In this document: piece after piece, positions 1 to 11,924 of the stretch
Layout: each line of letters begins with the position of its first letter
Numbering within the stretch: the stretch's first letter is position 1
Origin: Crotalaria pallida
Taxonomy: Eukaryota; Streptophyta; Magnoliopsida; Fabales; Fabaceae
Reading direction: 5' to 3'
Length of the DNA stretch: 64,000 bases
Assembly (NCBI GenBank): GCA_037953625.1
Contig: CM075652.1
Location: forward strand, 39,488,501-39,552,500
Notes under the pieces: generated by a model
Databases searched by the model: none
The model's input: only the letters and a program-made list of their open reading frames with translations
What the model was told of the DNA's origin: nothing
Translations under genes and position numbers: made by a program

Positions 1-345
1 TGTGTGTTACTTGCTACATGCTAAGTGTTTCTCTGTGTTTGTGCATGAAAAATGATTGTGCATGAAAAATGATTTTGCATGAAAAATTGAAATTTTTGAA
101 ATTCTGTACAGTTCACTCGAGTAACAGAAATTTCACTCGAGTAATTTTAAAAACTCTTTCGTATTACTCGAGTAATTCTGTCTGTCACTCGATTAATTTT
201 AAAATGACTTGCGTATCACTCGATTAAGTTCATCCATCACTCGAGTAAAATCTTTTTATTTTTCGGCATACTCGAGTAACATACTCTTTCACTCGAGTAC
301 TGCTCGAATCACTCGAGTAACGTATGAACATTACTCGAGTAACTT
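1..345. repeat. Cluster of ACTCGAGT palindromes inside the Sirevirus-like element
   Basis: About ten copies of (C/T)ACTCGAGTAA or near variants (for example CACTCGATTAA) occur between 110 and 345, spaced 15-40 nt apart. The first 100 nt also hold three near-identical copies of a 17-nt unit beginning gtgcatgaaaaatg. There is no ORF and no LTR end here, so this is internal sequence between the off-window pol and the next ORF. The same palindrome recurs in the LTR at 2630-3225. Confidence 0.75.
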
Positions 346-630
346 ACGTGATTTTAAAAGCTGAACTGTTAAAATCTGCATCATTTTCACGATTTTTTCT
401 CTCTCTTGTTCGTCTTTCTCTCTTCTCTCTCATACGGATCTTCATCAAATCATCATCTTTCAGCCACAAAACTCACAAATCATACAAATTTCTTCCATAT
501 TTCATCTTTATATCATCATTTCTACTCCTTTCATTCATCAATTTCACCAATTTTATCCAAAAATCCGAAAACCCCAAATCAAAACCCTAACCTCTCAAAA
601 CCGAATTTGTTTTTTTTTTTTTCTGAATTA
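346..630 (+). other. Pyrimidine-rich leader before the extra ORF
   Basis: AT- and CT-rich sequence with long T/C runs (ttctctctctt, a T13-like tract at 610-622) leading to the ATG at 631. The frame stays open from 406, but the upstream residues are low-complexity Ser/Phe/His-rich translation of the pyrimidine tract, so ATG 631 (aatta-ATG-gcttct) is preferred. This leader could serve a subgenomic or spliced mRNA, which is inference. Confidence 0.45.
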
Positions 631-1827
631 ATGGCTTCTTCCTCTCACTATCAACCTCCTCAAAAGAAAGCAAAGCAAGGAGCAGGTCGTAATGATACTT
701 GGTTTTCTGGAATCAACCGAGATTTGCGGGAACCGGCATTTATCAATCGCTCTTTTGGTCTTACAAGGTATGTTAAATTTGCTTGGTTGCATAAGGAGCA
801 ATTTCCATTTGTAGAGGATTTAGAATTTCAGAATTTGCAGAGGTTTTTGGAATTTGAGACTCATTATTACCCTAGGCTTGTCAGACAATTTTATCAAAAT
901 TTTACTAAGCTAGATGGTGAGTATCAAACAATGGTTAGAGGACATCATTTTGTTATAAAGCCTGCGGATTTGACTATGATGTTTGGTTTAGAAAACAAGG
1001 GAACTTTTATTGGTGATACTGAATGTCTGGATTTGGATGTGGATACTAATAAGATTTATACTGATTTGTTGCGTACTGGTGAATCTTGGGGTGATAGAAC
1101 TACTAGAACTGTATCACCTTTGCATGCTGTGGATAGGGTGCTCATGTATATTATCTCTTATTGTTTGATTCCAAAATGCAATCAAAATTATGCTCAATTG
1201 GGAGATGATGATCTTACTTTGTTTCATGGGATTAAAAAGAGGTATGAGATGAATTGGAATAAAATGTTTTTAGCTCGTATGGAAGCTGCTGCTCAATCTC
1301 CTCCTACCCAATTCTTGCCATATCCTATGCATGTCACCAAGATCATGAGGTATTATCGTGTTCCAATCCCTGATGATGAGCCAGCTGAAAAGGAAAAGAA
1401 AAATAACTGGTGTCTTAATGATTCGCACATTAGTTATATGAAAATTGCTTGGCATAGGGACAGTCGCACTTGGTTATGGAAATCACAGATTAAGGAAATG
1501 GCTGAAGCTGCAAAGGCTGCAAGAGTTTCAGGTACTAGGAAAAGGAATTTACTTGGTGATAGGGCTGGTGCATCCTCTTCTGTTCCTCCTACTTCTACTG
1601 ATCCGATGGATACCGATCGTATTGAGGACTATATCGATTTGGATAATCTTGGTACTCCATTTGATGCACAAGCTGCTCATGAGTCATTAGTTGAGCACAT
1701 CAATGCTCAATTCACTCAGTTGGAGATGAGACAGGATGTGAAGAATATTGCTATGGAGCATCGTTTGATGGATTACATGTCTGGATTATTTTCTCATCAT
1801 TTTCCTCCTCCTCCACCTGATTCCTAG
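631..1827 (+). CDS. Intact ORF in env position of Sirevirus-like element; 'putative plant transposon protein'-like domain
   Basis: Open frame of 398 aa from ATG 631 to TAG 1825-1827, no lesions. The first 20 residues are Ser/Gln/Lys-rich with a basic patch (PQKKAKQG) that could act as a nuclear signal. Residues about 35-220 contain a block like the plant transposon-associated domain recalled as Pfam PF20167: an aromatic-rich YYPRLVRQFYQNF segment followed by MVRGHHFVIKPADLTMMFGL. The C-terminal third is low-complexity (Ser/Thr/Pro, then Asp-rich) and ends in a His/Pro-rich tail. No signal peptide or membrane segment is visible, so it is not an obvious envelope protein. It lies between the palindrome cluster and the PPT/LTR, the site of the env-like ORF in sireviruses. 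Function unknown. Confidence 0.7.
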   Translation: MASSSHYQPPQKKAKQGAGRNDTWFSGINRDLREPAFINRSFGLTRYVKFAWLHKEQFPFVEDLEFQNLQRFLEFETHYYPRLVRQFYQNFTKLDGEYQTMVRGHHFVIKPADLTMMFGLENKGTFIGDTECLDLDVDTNKIYTDLLRTGESWGDRTTRTVSPLHAVDRVLMYIISYCLIPKCNQNYAQLGDDDLTLFHGIKKRYEMNWNKMFLARMEAAAQSPPTQFLPYPMHVTKIMRYYRVPIPDDEPAEKEKKNNWCLNDSHISYMKIAWHRDSRTWLWKSQIKEMAEAAKAARVSGTRKRNLLGDRAGASSSVPPTSTDPMDTDRIEDYIDLDNLGTPFDAQAAHESLVEHINAQFTQLEMRQDVKNIAMEHRLMDYMSGLFSHHFPPPPPDS

Positions 1828-2348
1828 ACCTGTGGATGCTGATGATGTTTGCTGTTGATTTCTGTTGCATGTTTCATTTGCATATTCTCTGTTTATGTTT
1901 CTGTTTCATGTTTCTGATTCTGTTGCTACTATGACTTTAGGACCTTGTGTATGGTCTGGTTTGTTTAGTTTTCGTTTTGATTATCTGCTATGATTTGCTG
2001 CATAGTGTGATGCTCTGATACTCTGATTTCTGGTGCTATATTCGTTGTTCGTTTATATTCGTTGTTTATATACGTTGAGGCACTATTGTGGTTTATTTTG
2101 GTATTGTCTTTATTGTTATATATTTTCTATACCATTGTGAACTACTTACCTTCAACTTTTGGCAAAGGACTTTTCTCAAAAATATTATCTTTTTAATGAT
2201 GCCAAAAGGGGGAGAATATTTTGTTGATGTTGTTCTTGTAGGTTAAGTTTTATTATATTTTTCCTAGATGTTTTACATTTAGGGGGAGTATGTTAAAACT
2301 TAGTGCTTAATTTGAAAGGAGGTTTGTCATCATCAAAAAGGGGGAGTT
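1828..2348 (+). promoter_or_regulatory. Non-coding 3' region with three polypurine tracts
   Basis: T-rich non-coding stretch. PPT-like tracts are at 2202-2215 (ccaaaagggggagaa), 2278-2290 (tttagggggagta) and 2334-2346 (caaaaagggggag). The last ends 2 nt before the LTR start at 2349 and is the best candidate for plus-strand priming. Multiplied PPTs are an established Sirevirus feature. Confidence 0.75.
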
Positions 2349-3357
2349 TGTAGGATTCTCATGTTTTGATGCTAACAATCTCTCTCCAAGCAACAACATT
2401 GGCAACAAGCAAGCTACACCACATGAAGATTAGAATTAGGATTTTTATTAATTCTATTTCAATGTAATCTTTATTTTATGCAATGCATCTCATTGGTGTG
2501 GGTAGCTTAGGTGATTTTAAGAATATTTAAATAATGTCTGATTAAGAGTGAAGATACTTTAAATCTTGATTAAATAGCTTGTGAAAATCATTTTAGAAAA
2601 ACTTTGTTTTTATTCAGATTCTGATCAGTTTACTCGAGTAATGAGTATTGGTTCACTCGAGTAATTTATGTTCTGACAGGTTAATCGAGTAATGGTTTAC
2701 ACATCACTCGAGTAACTTAATCTGACATGTTTCACTCGAGTGACGTTGTTTGGTTTACTCGAGTAATTCAATCAGTGTTGGGAAAATTTTAAAAGGACTT
2801 AATTTTCTCTTTCAAAGATATAGATTTTCATTCCTTGTATTTCATTAATTCATTAACATTTGCATTTTTAGGTTAGAATTGGGGTTTTCTTAATTCTACT
2901 AAATTGATCTAAAATTGCATGTTAATATTACTTGAAATTGTTCATATTAATCATTCATAATTTGTTGAATCATCATAGCATTGTTATTCTTGAAGAACTC
3001 CATTGAAAACAAAGTTTAAATTGAATTTTACCCAGTTTACTCGAGTAAAGTTCTTGTCACTCGAGTAATCTGCTTTCAGTTTATAAACATTACTCGAGTA
3101 GGTTTTCTGTTACTCGAGTGATTTAAAATCTGCTTTCGTAATACTCGAGTGATTTGCTGAATACTCGAGTGAAATTATTTTTGGTTGCGTATTACTCGAG
3201 TGAAGGCTTGAGTTACTCGAGTAATCTGAACTGAATTCTTAAGAAAATTTATTTTCATAAAACCATTCTCTTAGGTGGACGAAAAATCTGTAATAAGGCT
3301 TCAATATTCTATTCACCCCCCTCTAGACTATATTGAGCCGCTTGTTGGTTTCCAACA
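2349..3357 (+). mobile_element. 3' LTR of Sirevirus-like element
   Basis: The LTR begins TGTAGGATTC directly after the last PPT and ends ...TTTCCAACA. About fourteen ACTCGAGT-type palindromes lie in two groups, 2630-2770 and 3040-3225. The block attcacccccctctag near 3310 resembles the end of soybean SIRE-type LTRs as recalled. Length is 1009 bp. The 5' copy is off-window, so the boundaries rest on the TG...CA ends and PPT adjacency, not on a paired LTR. Confidence 0.7.
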
Positions 3358-3799
3358 AGTTTATTACTATGTCTCTTATAGGATTTATCTTTTTAAGTCC
3401 TGTGTAATGCTACCCTTCTTGCTATATTTTGCAGGCACAGGAGTGGAGCTTACATGGGGTATGGCCGAGCAGGATTACATTCCACCACGTGGAACGTATA
3501 TTTATTACGAGTGGACAATTATTTTTGTAATTTAAAATATGTAATAGTTGTACGCCCTGAAGCCTATACTAATCGGGCGTTAGGATCTTATATGACTATT
3601 AAACTGTTGTGGTTTATGTTTTTAAATATTTCTGGTCTGACAGGTTTTAAGAAGAAAATTTTTGGGAAGTCCGGAGAACAGAGGAAATTCTGCCGGATTT
3701 TCGTAAAACCTTTTAAAGAAATTAAGTTTTAAAAAGAATTTTTCAAATTCTGATTTTATTTAAAACCTATAAATTAACTAATTAATGTGAGGTGTTACA
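3358..3799 (+). mobile_element. Tail of a plus-strand Tekay-type LTR (R/U5), interrupted by the Sirevirus-like element
   Basis: Contains the box tgtaatgctacccttcttgc, a predicted splice acceptor (AG at 3433-3434), ggccgagcag, then a hairpin at 3477-3497 and the terminal ggtgttaca at 3791-3799. The order and spacing match the LTR tails at 6090, 12369, 19346 and 23586. The closest match is the LARD LTR, which has the same ACATTCCAC stem. No primer-binding site follows 3799, so it is a 3' LTR or solo LTR. The 5' half is off-window. Confidence 0.65.
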
Positions 3800-4977
3800 T
3801 TTAACAGAGAATCATGAGATTATGCATAAAACATGAAAATTCAAAACTCAACATACTAAATTGCAATATACTCAATAAACTTGTGAATTTAAGCTCAAAA
3901 CAGCTTGCATGCATCATATGTGACTTGCTCAAAACAACCATAGAGCACAAGTTGGTCTCCAAACCAATTTCCCTATTCAATCTAAGCCCTTAGAGCCTCT
4001 TGGTGGCTCTCTAATTAAATTCATGAAATTTAAACTCTATCTAGTAAATAGAAAGCTTTCCCCTTACCTCAAAGTCGTGTGAGAACTGAAATTGGACAGA
4101 AAAACGACCTCCAAGCTAGTTTTCCCAAAAAAACATATGACAGCAACACAGTTTTGAATGAGGTCATAAAACCAGGGATTTTAATTGTGAAATCATGGAA
4201 AAAAAAATAGGGGAAAATGATTAGAAATCGTTCTCTGCAACATGCATAAAAGAATGGAATGAAATTGAAGTCTCAAAAGTTCAAGGGCTTACCAAAATCG
4301 ATGGTCCAAGTAAGCTCCAGGAACTGAAACCAGCTTCAACTTCTTCCCTTCTCAGATTCGATTCTCACTCTATGCTTGCTTCTAGATAACAAACTTAGTG
4401 TCTTTACGAAGCCCTGGATGTGAGCTTCGTAACCATGTATCACTCAAAATCACACACTCAGAAACGAAGAAGAATCGAGGAAAACGTATTCGAAACCCTA
4501 ACCTCATGATTTCATCAACAAAGGCTCAAATTCGTTGATGAAAGACTTAAATAGACAATTGGTACTTGCATTCAGATCGACACGACACCATTGAGGTGTT
4601 GAGGGTGGTGTTTCTGTGTCACACGGCGGGAATCGCTGGTGGTGACTCACCAAACGCACTAACTCGTGCAACTCTGACCAGAACACTCGAGTCTTTTCAT
4701 AAATACTCAAGTGTTTTGACCAGTTTTTGAAAAATAATAATTTTTATTTACTTTCCCTCCAAAATCTTTCCTATAATTACCTCTAGGTCCCAAATCAGGG
4801 ACTAAAATGCAAAATATTTATTTTATGCATAATTATACTTACTAAACAAAATTCATATATTCATCAATCAACATATACATAGATTTTAATCGAAGATTAA
4901 AAATAGAAATAATTAATTATAATAAACTTTATAATTAACATTTAATTAATCAGGGATTAAAATTTTGGGGTGTTACA
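3800..4977 (-). mobile_element. 5' half of a minus-strand Tekay-type LTR
   Basis: On the minus strand the LTR begins at 4977 with TGTAACACCCC. It has actcgagt/actcaagtg palindromes about 260-300 nt in (4680-4720) and a splice-donor-like ttgag|GTAAGG with GT at 4077-4076, the same order as other LTRs here. It stops abruptly at 3800 against the plus-strand LTR tail. I infer that the plus-strand LTR inserted into it and the rest is off-window. No PPT or PBS adjoins 4977, so it is probably a solo or truncated LTR. Confidence 0.5.
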
Positions 4978-5643
4978 ACATTCACACAAAATCGAGAAGT
5001 AGACTTAGAACAAAACCGTAGCGTAACTGAATGCCGAATCCCCGAAAGGGTCGAATAAACTCTATAAGAACCACCCCTAACCATCAAGAAAGCCAAACTG
5101 AATTCTAGATAACCCAAAGCTTACCGGGAATCCTATCGTGGTTCCTAAATATCTTACACAGGTTCTTCAAATTACCACCTGTTAGAAAAGCCAGTTCTGA
5201 CAGGTTCATGAAGTCTCCATACAGGGACCAATCAAGTTAAACAGTTGGTCCGTACTCTTCGTTGAGTACAAAAATCTAGATGTACGCGGATGTGAAATTT
5301 TGCAAACCTTAGAGAATTTAGTCTAACCCACCGACCGCTACCGGGTAGTCAACCCAACACGGCTCTCGATTTCAAGACTAAAGTAAACCTCAAGAGTGAT
5401 AAAAGGTCGGATTCCATTAGCATCCTTAATCTATATCAAATTCATTCAAACTTCTCATAAGATCCAGCTCTAGATAAGATTAAATGGGATTGCTGGCATA
5501 CACCCAGGGTGTGAAAGTGTCGTAGATTTCAAATAGTGCCTAATAAAGCGTCTAAATTTCAAGAGGGTTTGCCTATCCCAACTAGTGGCCACCAAGTGTC
5601 ACTCAAGGCTTACTTAGTGCTTCGGTTGAACCTAGAACAATGT
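4978..5643 (+). mobile_element. Internal fragment of an older plus-strand non-coding element (left of the nested LARD)
   Basis: No ORF longer than noise. It ends with the target site AATGT (5639-5643) of the nested LARD and resumes at 15134, so 4978-5643 and 15134-15838 were once contiguous. I see no coding motif. Assignment to the element whose 3' LTR starts at 15839 follows only from this contiguity. Confidence 0.45.
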
Positions 5644-8600
5644 TGTAACACCTAGAATAATTACCCATTATATTAAAATAGTGACTTGAAAATTTCTTTT
5701 TAAGACGTTTGATTAGTTTCGTTTTAATAGGAAAACGTGTACTCATATAATTTGCTTTTGAAAATTCTCCGTGAAATCGGACGGAGTTTCGTTTGTTTAA
5801 AGGACTTCCCAAAATATTTACTTTAACGTGTAAAATTTATTCGAAGTAGTTTTAAATACATCAGAGACCAGCAGGGCCCAACATATAGTTCAGTCCACTT
5901 AGAACATTAGTTCAAAAGGGAGTACAAATAACGTTCCAAACTCTTAGTTTTCCGAAAAGACAAAGAAATTGAAATACAACAAATTCCCAAAATAACCCAT
6001 GACCGGTAGATGGTCGCTAAATACTATATACATTCCACGTGGTGGAATGTACTCCTGCTCGGCCAGACTTGTGTATGCTCCTTCGATACCTGTAGAAATA
6101 TAGCAAGAAGGGTAGCATTACACAGTACTAAGGAAAATAGCTTCTAAGAAGCATAGCTGACAAACTAGGCCCTATCACATAAAAAATTATCTATTAATCT
6201 AACATTCTTTTTCAGATAATCACATACAAGTTCATGTTTGATAACTTAAGCCTTATGTCCATACTACCTTCCTAGCAATTCTACTTTCAACCTTAAATTA
6301 CTTTTCAATTCCGGTTACATTAACATTTCCATATTCCAAATTCCAAACTCATAAAATGACCACCTCACATACATATATCATTATTTTCATAAACCTTTTT
6401 ATTCTCTTCTCTTTCATTCAATTCACAATTCTCAATCATTCTGTCCCTGGTCACGACCTACTACGCCTGCACTCCTGTGCACTCACGTCTTACTGCGCCC
6501 GGGTATAATTCATATTCATTCTCCCCTGGTCACGACCTACTACGTCTGCACTCCTGTGCACTCACGTCTTACTGCGCCCGGGTATAATTCATAACAATTC
6601 TCCCCTGGTCGCGACCTACTGCGTCTGCACTCCTGTGCACTCACGTCTTACTGCGCCCGGGTATATTTCACATTCCCCTGGTCACGACCTACTACGTCTG
6701 CACTCCTGTGCACTCACGTCTTACTGCGCCCGGGTATATTTCACATTCCCCTGGTCAGGACCTACTATGTCTGCACTCCTGTGCACTCACGTCTTACTGC
6801 GCCCGGGTATATTTCACATTCCCCTGGTCACGACCTACTGCATCTGCACTCCTGTGCACTCACGTCTTACTGTGCCCGGGTATATTTCACATTCATTCTC
6901 TCCTGGTCACGACCTACTGCGTCTGCACTCCTGTGCACTCACGTCTTACTGCGCCCGGGTATATTTCACATTCCCCTGGTCACGACCTACTGCGTCTGCA
7001 CTCCTGTGCACTCACGTCTTACTGCGCCCGGGTATAATTCATATCAATTCATTCTTGGATCATAACAACATCACATATTCACATATAATTGTTAGTATTA
7101 CATTTACTCTTGACAAATTAAATCAAGAACAACATCCATCAAGTTTCTAATCACTCAATCACCATCCTCTATCTTATGATTTATTTAGTAACAACAACCC
7201 TTCCTTTTTTTTTCCAAGCCATTTATCCTTAATTCATTCCTTGATTACTCGCACATAATTTTCCATTAAATTCGAATTTCTCTTTTATTACTTAGCCCGT
7301 CCTAAATGATTTGCCTACGTTAACACTTAATCCATTCTTTGCTTTACGAGTCATCCAAAACAAGCACGGTATGATAATACATCAATAACAAGTAACAATC
7401 AACGGATAATAAACAAAACAATCGACATACTCAGGTATGTCTCAGAATACTATAAAATTTAGTCCACTCCCTAGGGTTCTTCACTTCCTACTTTAATATT
7501 AACAAAAGAGAATTTAACAGAAATCATTTGATTAATATAAATTAACCATTAACATACTAATCACCCCTAAGGCTCATTTCATGCACTTTAAACATCCTAA
7601 GGTTTATTCTCTTAATTAATTATCTACCCCTAGTCATCATTACAACAACCTAGAATCTATATCCTTAGGAAAGGTAACGCAAACCCCTCTTACCTTCCAA
7701 CTGGGTGGTGTTGCATCTCAAGCATTAATCCTAAGTCTTGGCTCCTTGGTACTTGGGTTCCTCATCCTTAGCTTCTTGAATCCCTAGACCCTACCAAAAA
7801 TCCATGCCCATAATGAGTGAGCTCCTATGATGAGAAATCTTAGACCTTGCTTGATCTTAGGTGGGGATAATGATAATGGTATTGGGTGCTTGGTTCTTGG
7901 TACTTTGTTGATGATTAAGAGGTGGCCTTCTTGGTGGAGGAAATGGGGTTCACGAATTTGGGGGAAGGAGAGGAGGATTTTTGTTGGTTTGATCTTTGCT
8001 TGGTTCATGGTGGAAATGATGAAAGTGATGATGTTATAGCTTGATTTTGGGTGTTTAAAGGATGGATGATGCCCTTGGTTGATGTGGTGGCTTGATTTTG
8101 GATGCTTGGTGGTTGGTGGTGATTTGTGTTCATGGTGCATGAGGGAGGATGGGAAGAAGATGATGGAGGAAGGGATGATGTTGATGATGGAGTATGAAGG
8201 AATATGGTGCCCATGAAGTCTTATTTTCGGCCTTGGAAGCTGCCACCAAATCGTGTGGCCATCAACCAAAACTTTGGCCCCAAGTTTTGATCCAACGCAC
8301 CAGATCTGGTGCTGCTGATCGCGCTCGCTTGGGCGAGCCCATCACTCGCTTGAGCGAGTTCTGGCACCAGCTGGTGCTGCTGGTGCGCGACGTGGGAGGC
8401 TGGTGCGGTTAGGTGGGGGTTTGGCGCGCCAAAACGCAAGATCTGGTGCGGCTGGTGCGTTTTCCCGCGCGCCTGGGCGAATTGGGGCCTCGCCTGGGCG
8501 GGTTTTTCACTGGCTGGTGCACCAATGAACAGTGCATCCGCCTGCGCGTGACACAGGGTTTTCAATCTTCGATTCGCCATAACTTTTTCGTTAACCGTCG

Positions 8601-8911
8601 GATCGGGTCCAAATTTTTAGACAAGCTTCTTAACCCCTTAAACTTCATATCCAACGGTGGAATTTATTTTCTTAGCATCCTATAATAAATTTCTAATTTT
8701 CTATTTTCGGTCGATTTCCAACATCTAAAACGCCGATTTCGCCTATGTAATTTTGTTCGAAGCCACTATTGCCTCCTACACAACCCCTAGAACTCATAAT
8801 TACTAGTCGCCTTGCTTACAAAATTCATTAAGCAATTAATCCATTCCGTTCCCTACATTAATAATCTATTAAATCACTAATTAGGCTTGGATTAAAATTA
8901 GGGATGTTACA
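5644..8911 (-). mobile_element. 3' LTR of the LARD
   Basis: On the minus strand it starts TGTAACATCC at 8911 and ends GGTGTTACA at 5644; 3268 bp. In minus order it carries GC-rich palindromes (ctcgcttgagcgag type, 8300-8560), a predicted intron (donor GT at 7692-7691, acceptor AG at 6091-6090) holding an eight-unit 73-bp array, a hairpin at 6029-6051 and the terminal TGTTACA. It differs from the 5' LTR by one array unit and small indels. Confidence 0.9.
6445..7036. repeat. 73-bp tandem repeat array, 8 units (LARD 3' LTR)
   Basis: Eight units of about 73-79 bp, each containing ctggtcacgacctactgcgt, actcctgtgcactcacgtct and gcgcccgggtat. The array is GC-rich in an AT-rich context. Open frames across it only translate the repeat. 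The other LTR has seven units, so the array changed by unequal exchange or template slippage after or during insertion. Confidence 0.9.
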
Positions 8912-8949
8912 ATTCTCCCCCACTTATTAGAATTTCGTCCCCGAAATTC
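8912..8949 (-). promoter_or_regulatory. LARD polypurine tract and upstream hairpin
   Basis: On the minus strand a palindrome GAATTTCG-GGGA-CGAAATTC (8949 to 8930) is followed by 18 nt that include the PPT gtgggggagaat, and then the LTR start at 8911. The same arrangement and spacing occur at 15801-15838 and 28494-28531. Confidence 0.85.
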
Positions 8950-11908
8950 CGTTCAATTCCTTCAAATGGAGAACCATCCCAACAAAGGGTTTTCTAAACT
9001 ACGATGCACACAGCACTAGGTTCTACTCCCCCACTTTGAATCGGCATACTACTTTGCTTAAGTACGCCTCCGAACTCATGCATCCAATAAGGAATACAAA
9101 TCGTGGTTTAGTTTGGTTAAACTAGAAGCAAAATGCTCTAAGGTTTTTGAGGTTTACTCCGATGTCGGTTAAATATTGCAAGAGCCCTAAGAAAAGGACT
9201 TCTAATAAACCTCAGGTTTCTAGAATCGAGAGCAATTCCTCAACTAGATTGGAGATGGCTTCTAAGGTCAACTGGGTTTTTCCCAGACACTTTACTTTAA
9301 ACGTCTGGAAAGGGTGCTAATCAAATTGGTTCTTACATTCTAGGCTTGATTAGTCTGGTGCCATTTATAGTCCTCAGATGACATCAATCATTAATAAACA
9401 TAAGATTAGGGGTATCAATTTAATCTCATTTCCATCAATGATAGGGTCATTGTCAGATTTACAAATAGCACTATCACTTAATAACTGCCGCATTCAAAAC
9501 AACCCGAAACTATTTCTATACTCGATCTAAACGGCAGCATTAATAGAGCTCTAATCACAATCTACCTAGTGATCTACGACTTAGGCGTTATTCTTAAGTC
9601 CTAAGAAATCACACTCATTGACAAATAAGCAATTAGCACATACATAACGATCAAAATTCAAATATGCACACCAACATTTCATATCAGCGTGTAATTGCAA
9701 ACACTAACTTGGCAACCTCTACTTGATTCTAATCTAATCCTGATCTACCTGAATCAGCCCTAGAACTCAGGTCTAAATCTTATGAACACATCTTAGGTAA
9801 GCTACACACATTTCGAATGCAATCCAAGAAGAGTTTGAAAATTTGCATGGTTTCCCATGATTTGTTCACACATTCAAGTTATGCATGCCAAGATAAAACT
9901 TCGATAAAATCAATCACTTTGTATGGTTCCAAAATTCAATAAATAAAATCCCATACATCCAAAATATGTGTATCTTTATGTAAATCAGAATAGCGTTTGG
10001 GAAATTCGTTTGTGCATTTATGCATTAATAAAAATCAAAAGGATATGCCGTAAAACATGTATGCGTTCACCGATGTTTAGAAATTTTGCTTGTCATATAA
10101 GGAATGAATTTATTTATGCATAAGCCAAGATAGCACATCAACAATATTGATGTGATGGTGTGGCGATAGATTCATTATTCTTGAAAAATCAAATTCTTTT
10201 CTTGATGGGAAACCATTTTGATTTGTTTTACGTAAAATTCTTAGGAAAAGATTAAATCTGGAAAATTAATTTTACACTTTAAAATTTTGATATGTTCATG
10301 CCAATTAACTCGGATGAAGTTTCCAAAAACAAATTTTATAAAGCAAAGCATATCTTTTGTAAATGATTTTCTCCATCTACTTTCGGGAGATTTAGGTGAA
10401 GGAATATAACCTTTCTCAAGATTAGCAAACTCAATGAGAATGGGAGTATGTGGTTTACTAGAAAATTTATTTCAATGCTTCTCAAACAATCAAAATAGTC
10501 ACATTCCCTTTAACTTTGAGTTTGACAACTAAGATCCATTCCGAATTGAGTAAAGTCACATGGAAGGGTTCCTATTTAATCAGCGGGGGAAATCGATTAA
10601 AAGAATAAATTAGTTCACCGCTTGATTACTTAGGAATCCTTAGTTTATTAATCAACTTTTCAAAATTTCGTGATACAACTTAGCACTCAATTTAGAATGA
10701 TTTTCGATCTTATTAAAACGACGATATTCATTTTTGAATTCAGTTCCAAAACATGAAAGTTCATTGGGGTTACTATCACACTTGAAATCGAACGGTTCCG
10801 GGTTTTGAAATGATTATGCTTGGGAACCAAGCGATTTGTTGATAGCAACACCATTCCATGAAGAAGTTTGCGAAAGGTTTTATGCCCAAAACAGTTTTCA
10901 TCATGCACATGTTCAGACAATAACAATTATCATTTAAATGCACCATTCATCATGTAGACAAACACAAGACAATACATAGCATCACATTCATTCATTTCCA
11001 AACACATAATCTAGCTCTATTCAATCACTTTGGATTTTAAGCACCTAATGCCTAAACATAGGACTATTACTATGTACTATCTTAGGGTTTCTTGTATTCA
11101 ATTCTAGACGTATAAACACTAGCAATCTATCCTAGCTAACTAGGATTCCTAACTAGCTACTTCTCTTATCCTAAGACAAGACAACACTTCCTACACTTCC
11201 GTTGCGCAACTCTGATTCTAAAATATTTACACATACGGAAACCTATGACAAAACCTCTATTCCTCCTGAATTTGGGATCTCACTAAATTCCCAAAATACT
11301 CGCCGAAGCTTAAGGACAGGATGATGATATCCTCCAATATGTGTATACTTGAGGTGATCAGGCTCAACCATACATCATATCGATGATAAGACCATTCTCG
11401 TCTTACTTAAGTTTGAAAGACATAGCCTATTAGTTTTAAAACGTTGAAATCTTGCTTTGTGTGTCACATTTAGAGTTGGTTTACTTGGCGCGGAACTAAA
11501 GATCACTTCCTCCCGATGGGGTAGCAACCTTGTGCTCTTGCCCGTTGGGGTATTGCTTTCCTTAGCCTCGTCATTCATCCACTTCTAAATATGATTTTTC
11601 GTTCTCACAAGATTTCAAGTTTAGCATGGAAAACTGAACATGATTTGAGTGGACTTAGAAAAGATTTTTCCAATGCTTACCACGCTTTTCGAAAGAAATC
11701 GTCAGATGCTAATCGCGCTCTTCAAATCACTCAACAACCTAAAAAGAATCTAGAGTACTCACTACGCTAGACTCCGCAACTATGCCAATTATCATGCTAC
11801 AATAACACCTGACTAGACCACAAAGCAGTTTAACATCTAACTACAAGTTACTCGCTTGATGAGTAACTTTAGAAGGAGTAAGTTACTCCGATGGGCCGAG
11901 GAAAAACT
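8950..11908 (-). mobile_element. Non-coding interior of the LARD
   Basis: About 3 kb of AT-rich sequence without gag, protease, RT, integrase or chromodomain motifs in any frame. The longest open frames are under 85 codons. The interior must supply only packaging and reverse-transcription signals in cis. I see no tandem repeat or RNA gene. Confidence 0.75.
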
Positions 11909-11920
11909 GCTCTGATACCA
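11909..11920 (-). promoter_or_regulatory. LARD primer-binding site (initiator tRNA-Met)
   Basis: The minus strand reads TGGTATCAGAGC, the canonical plant initiator tRNA-Met primer site, 4 nt from the LTR edge at 11925. It is followed by cagtttttcctcgg, much as in the Tekay elements here. Confidence 0.95.
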
Positions 11921-11924
11921 TAAA

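Larger units (their letters stand above)
1..3357 (+). mobile_element. Sirevirus-like Ty1/copia retrotransposon, 3' part
   Basis: The 3' end of a plus-strand element whose gag-pol and 5' LTR lie off the left edge. The assignment rests on three (A/T)AGGGGGAG polypurine tracts in the last 150 nt before a 1-kb LTR, clustered palindromes in the LTR, an extra ORF in the env position, and an LTR end of the type attcacccccctctag...CA. Multiple PPTs and LTR palindromes are known hallmarks of the Sirevirus genus. The element interrupts a Ty3-type LTR whose tail follows at 3358. No pol sequence is in view, so the genus is inferred from the 3' signals only. Confidence 0.7.

Noticed and set aside
6445..7036. 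Regular repeats that might suggest a CRISPR array
   Set aside because: Units are adjacent 73-bp tandem copies with no unique spacers, in a plant LTR.
6635..7150. Open frames of 94-171 codons with repeated HSRLTAPGYISHS-type peptides (also 12914-13271)
   Set aside because: They are translations of the 73-bp LTR tandem repeat in several frames, antisense to the element, and change with copy number.
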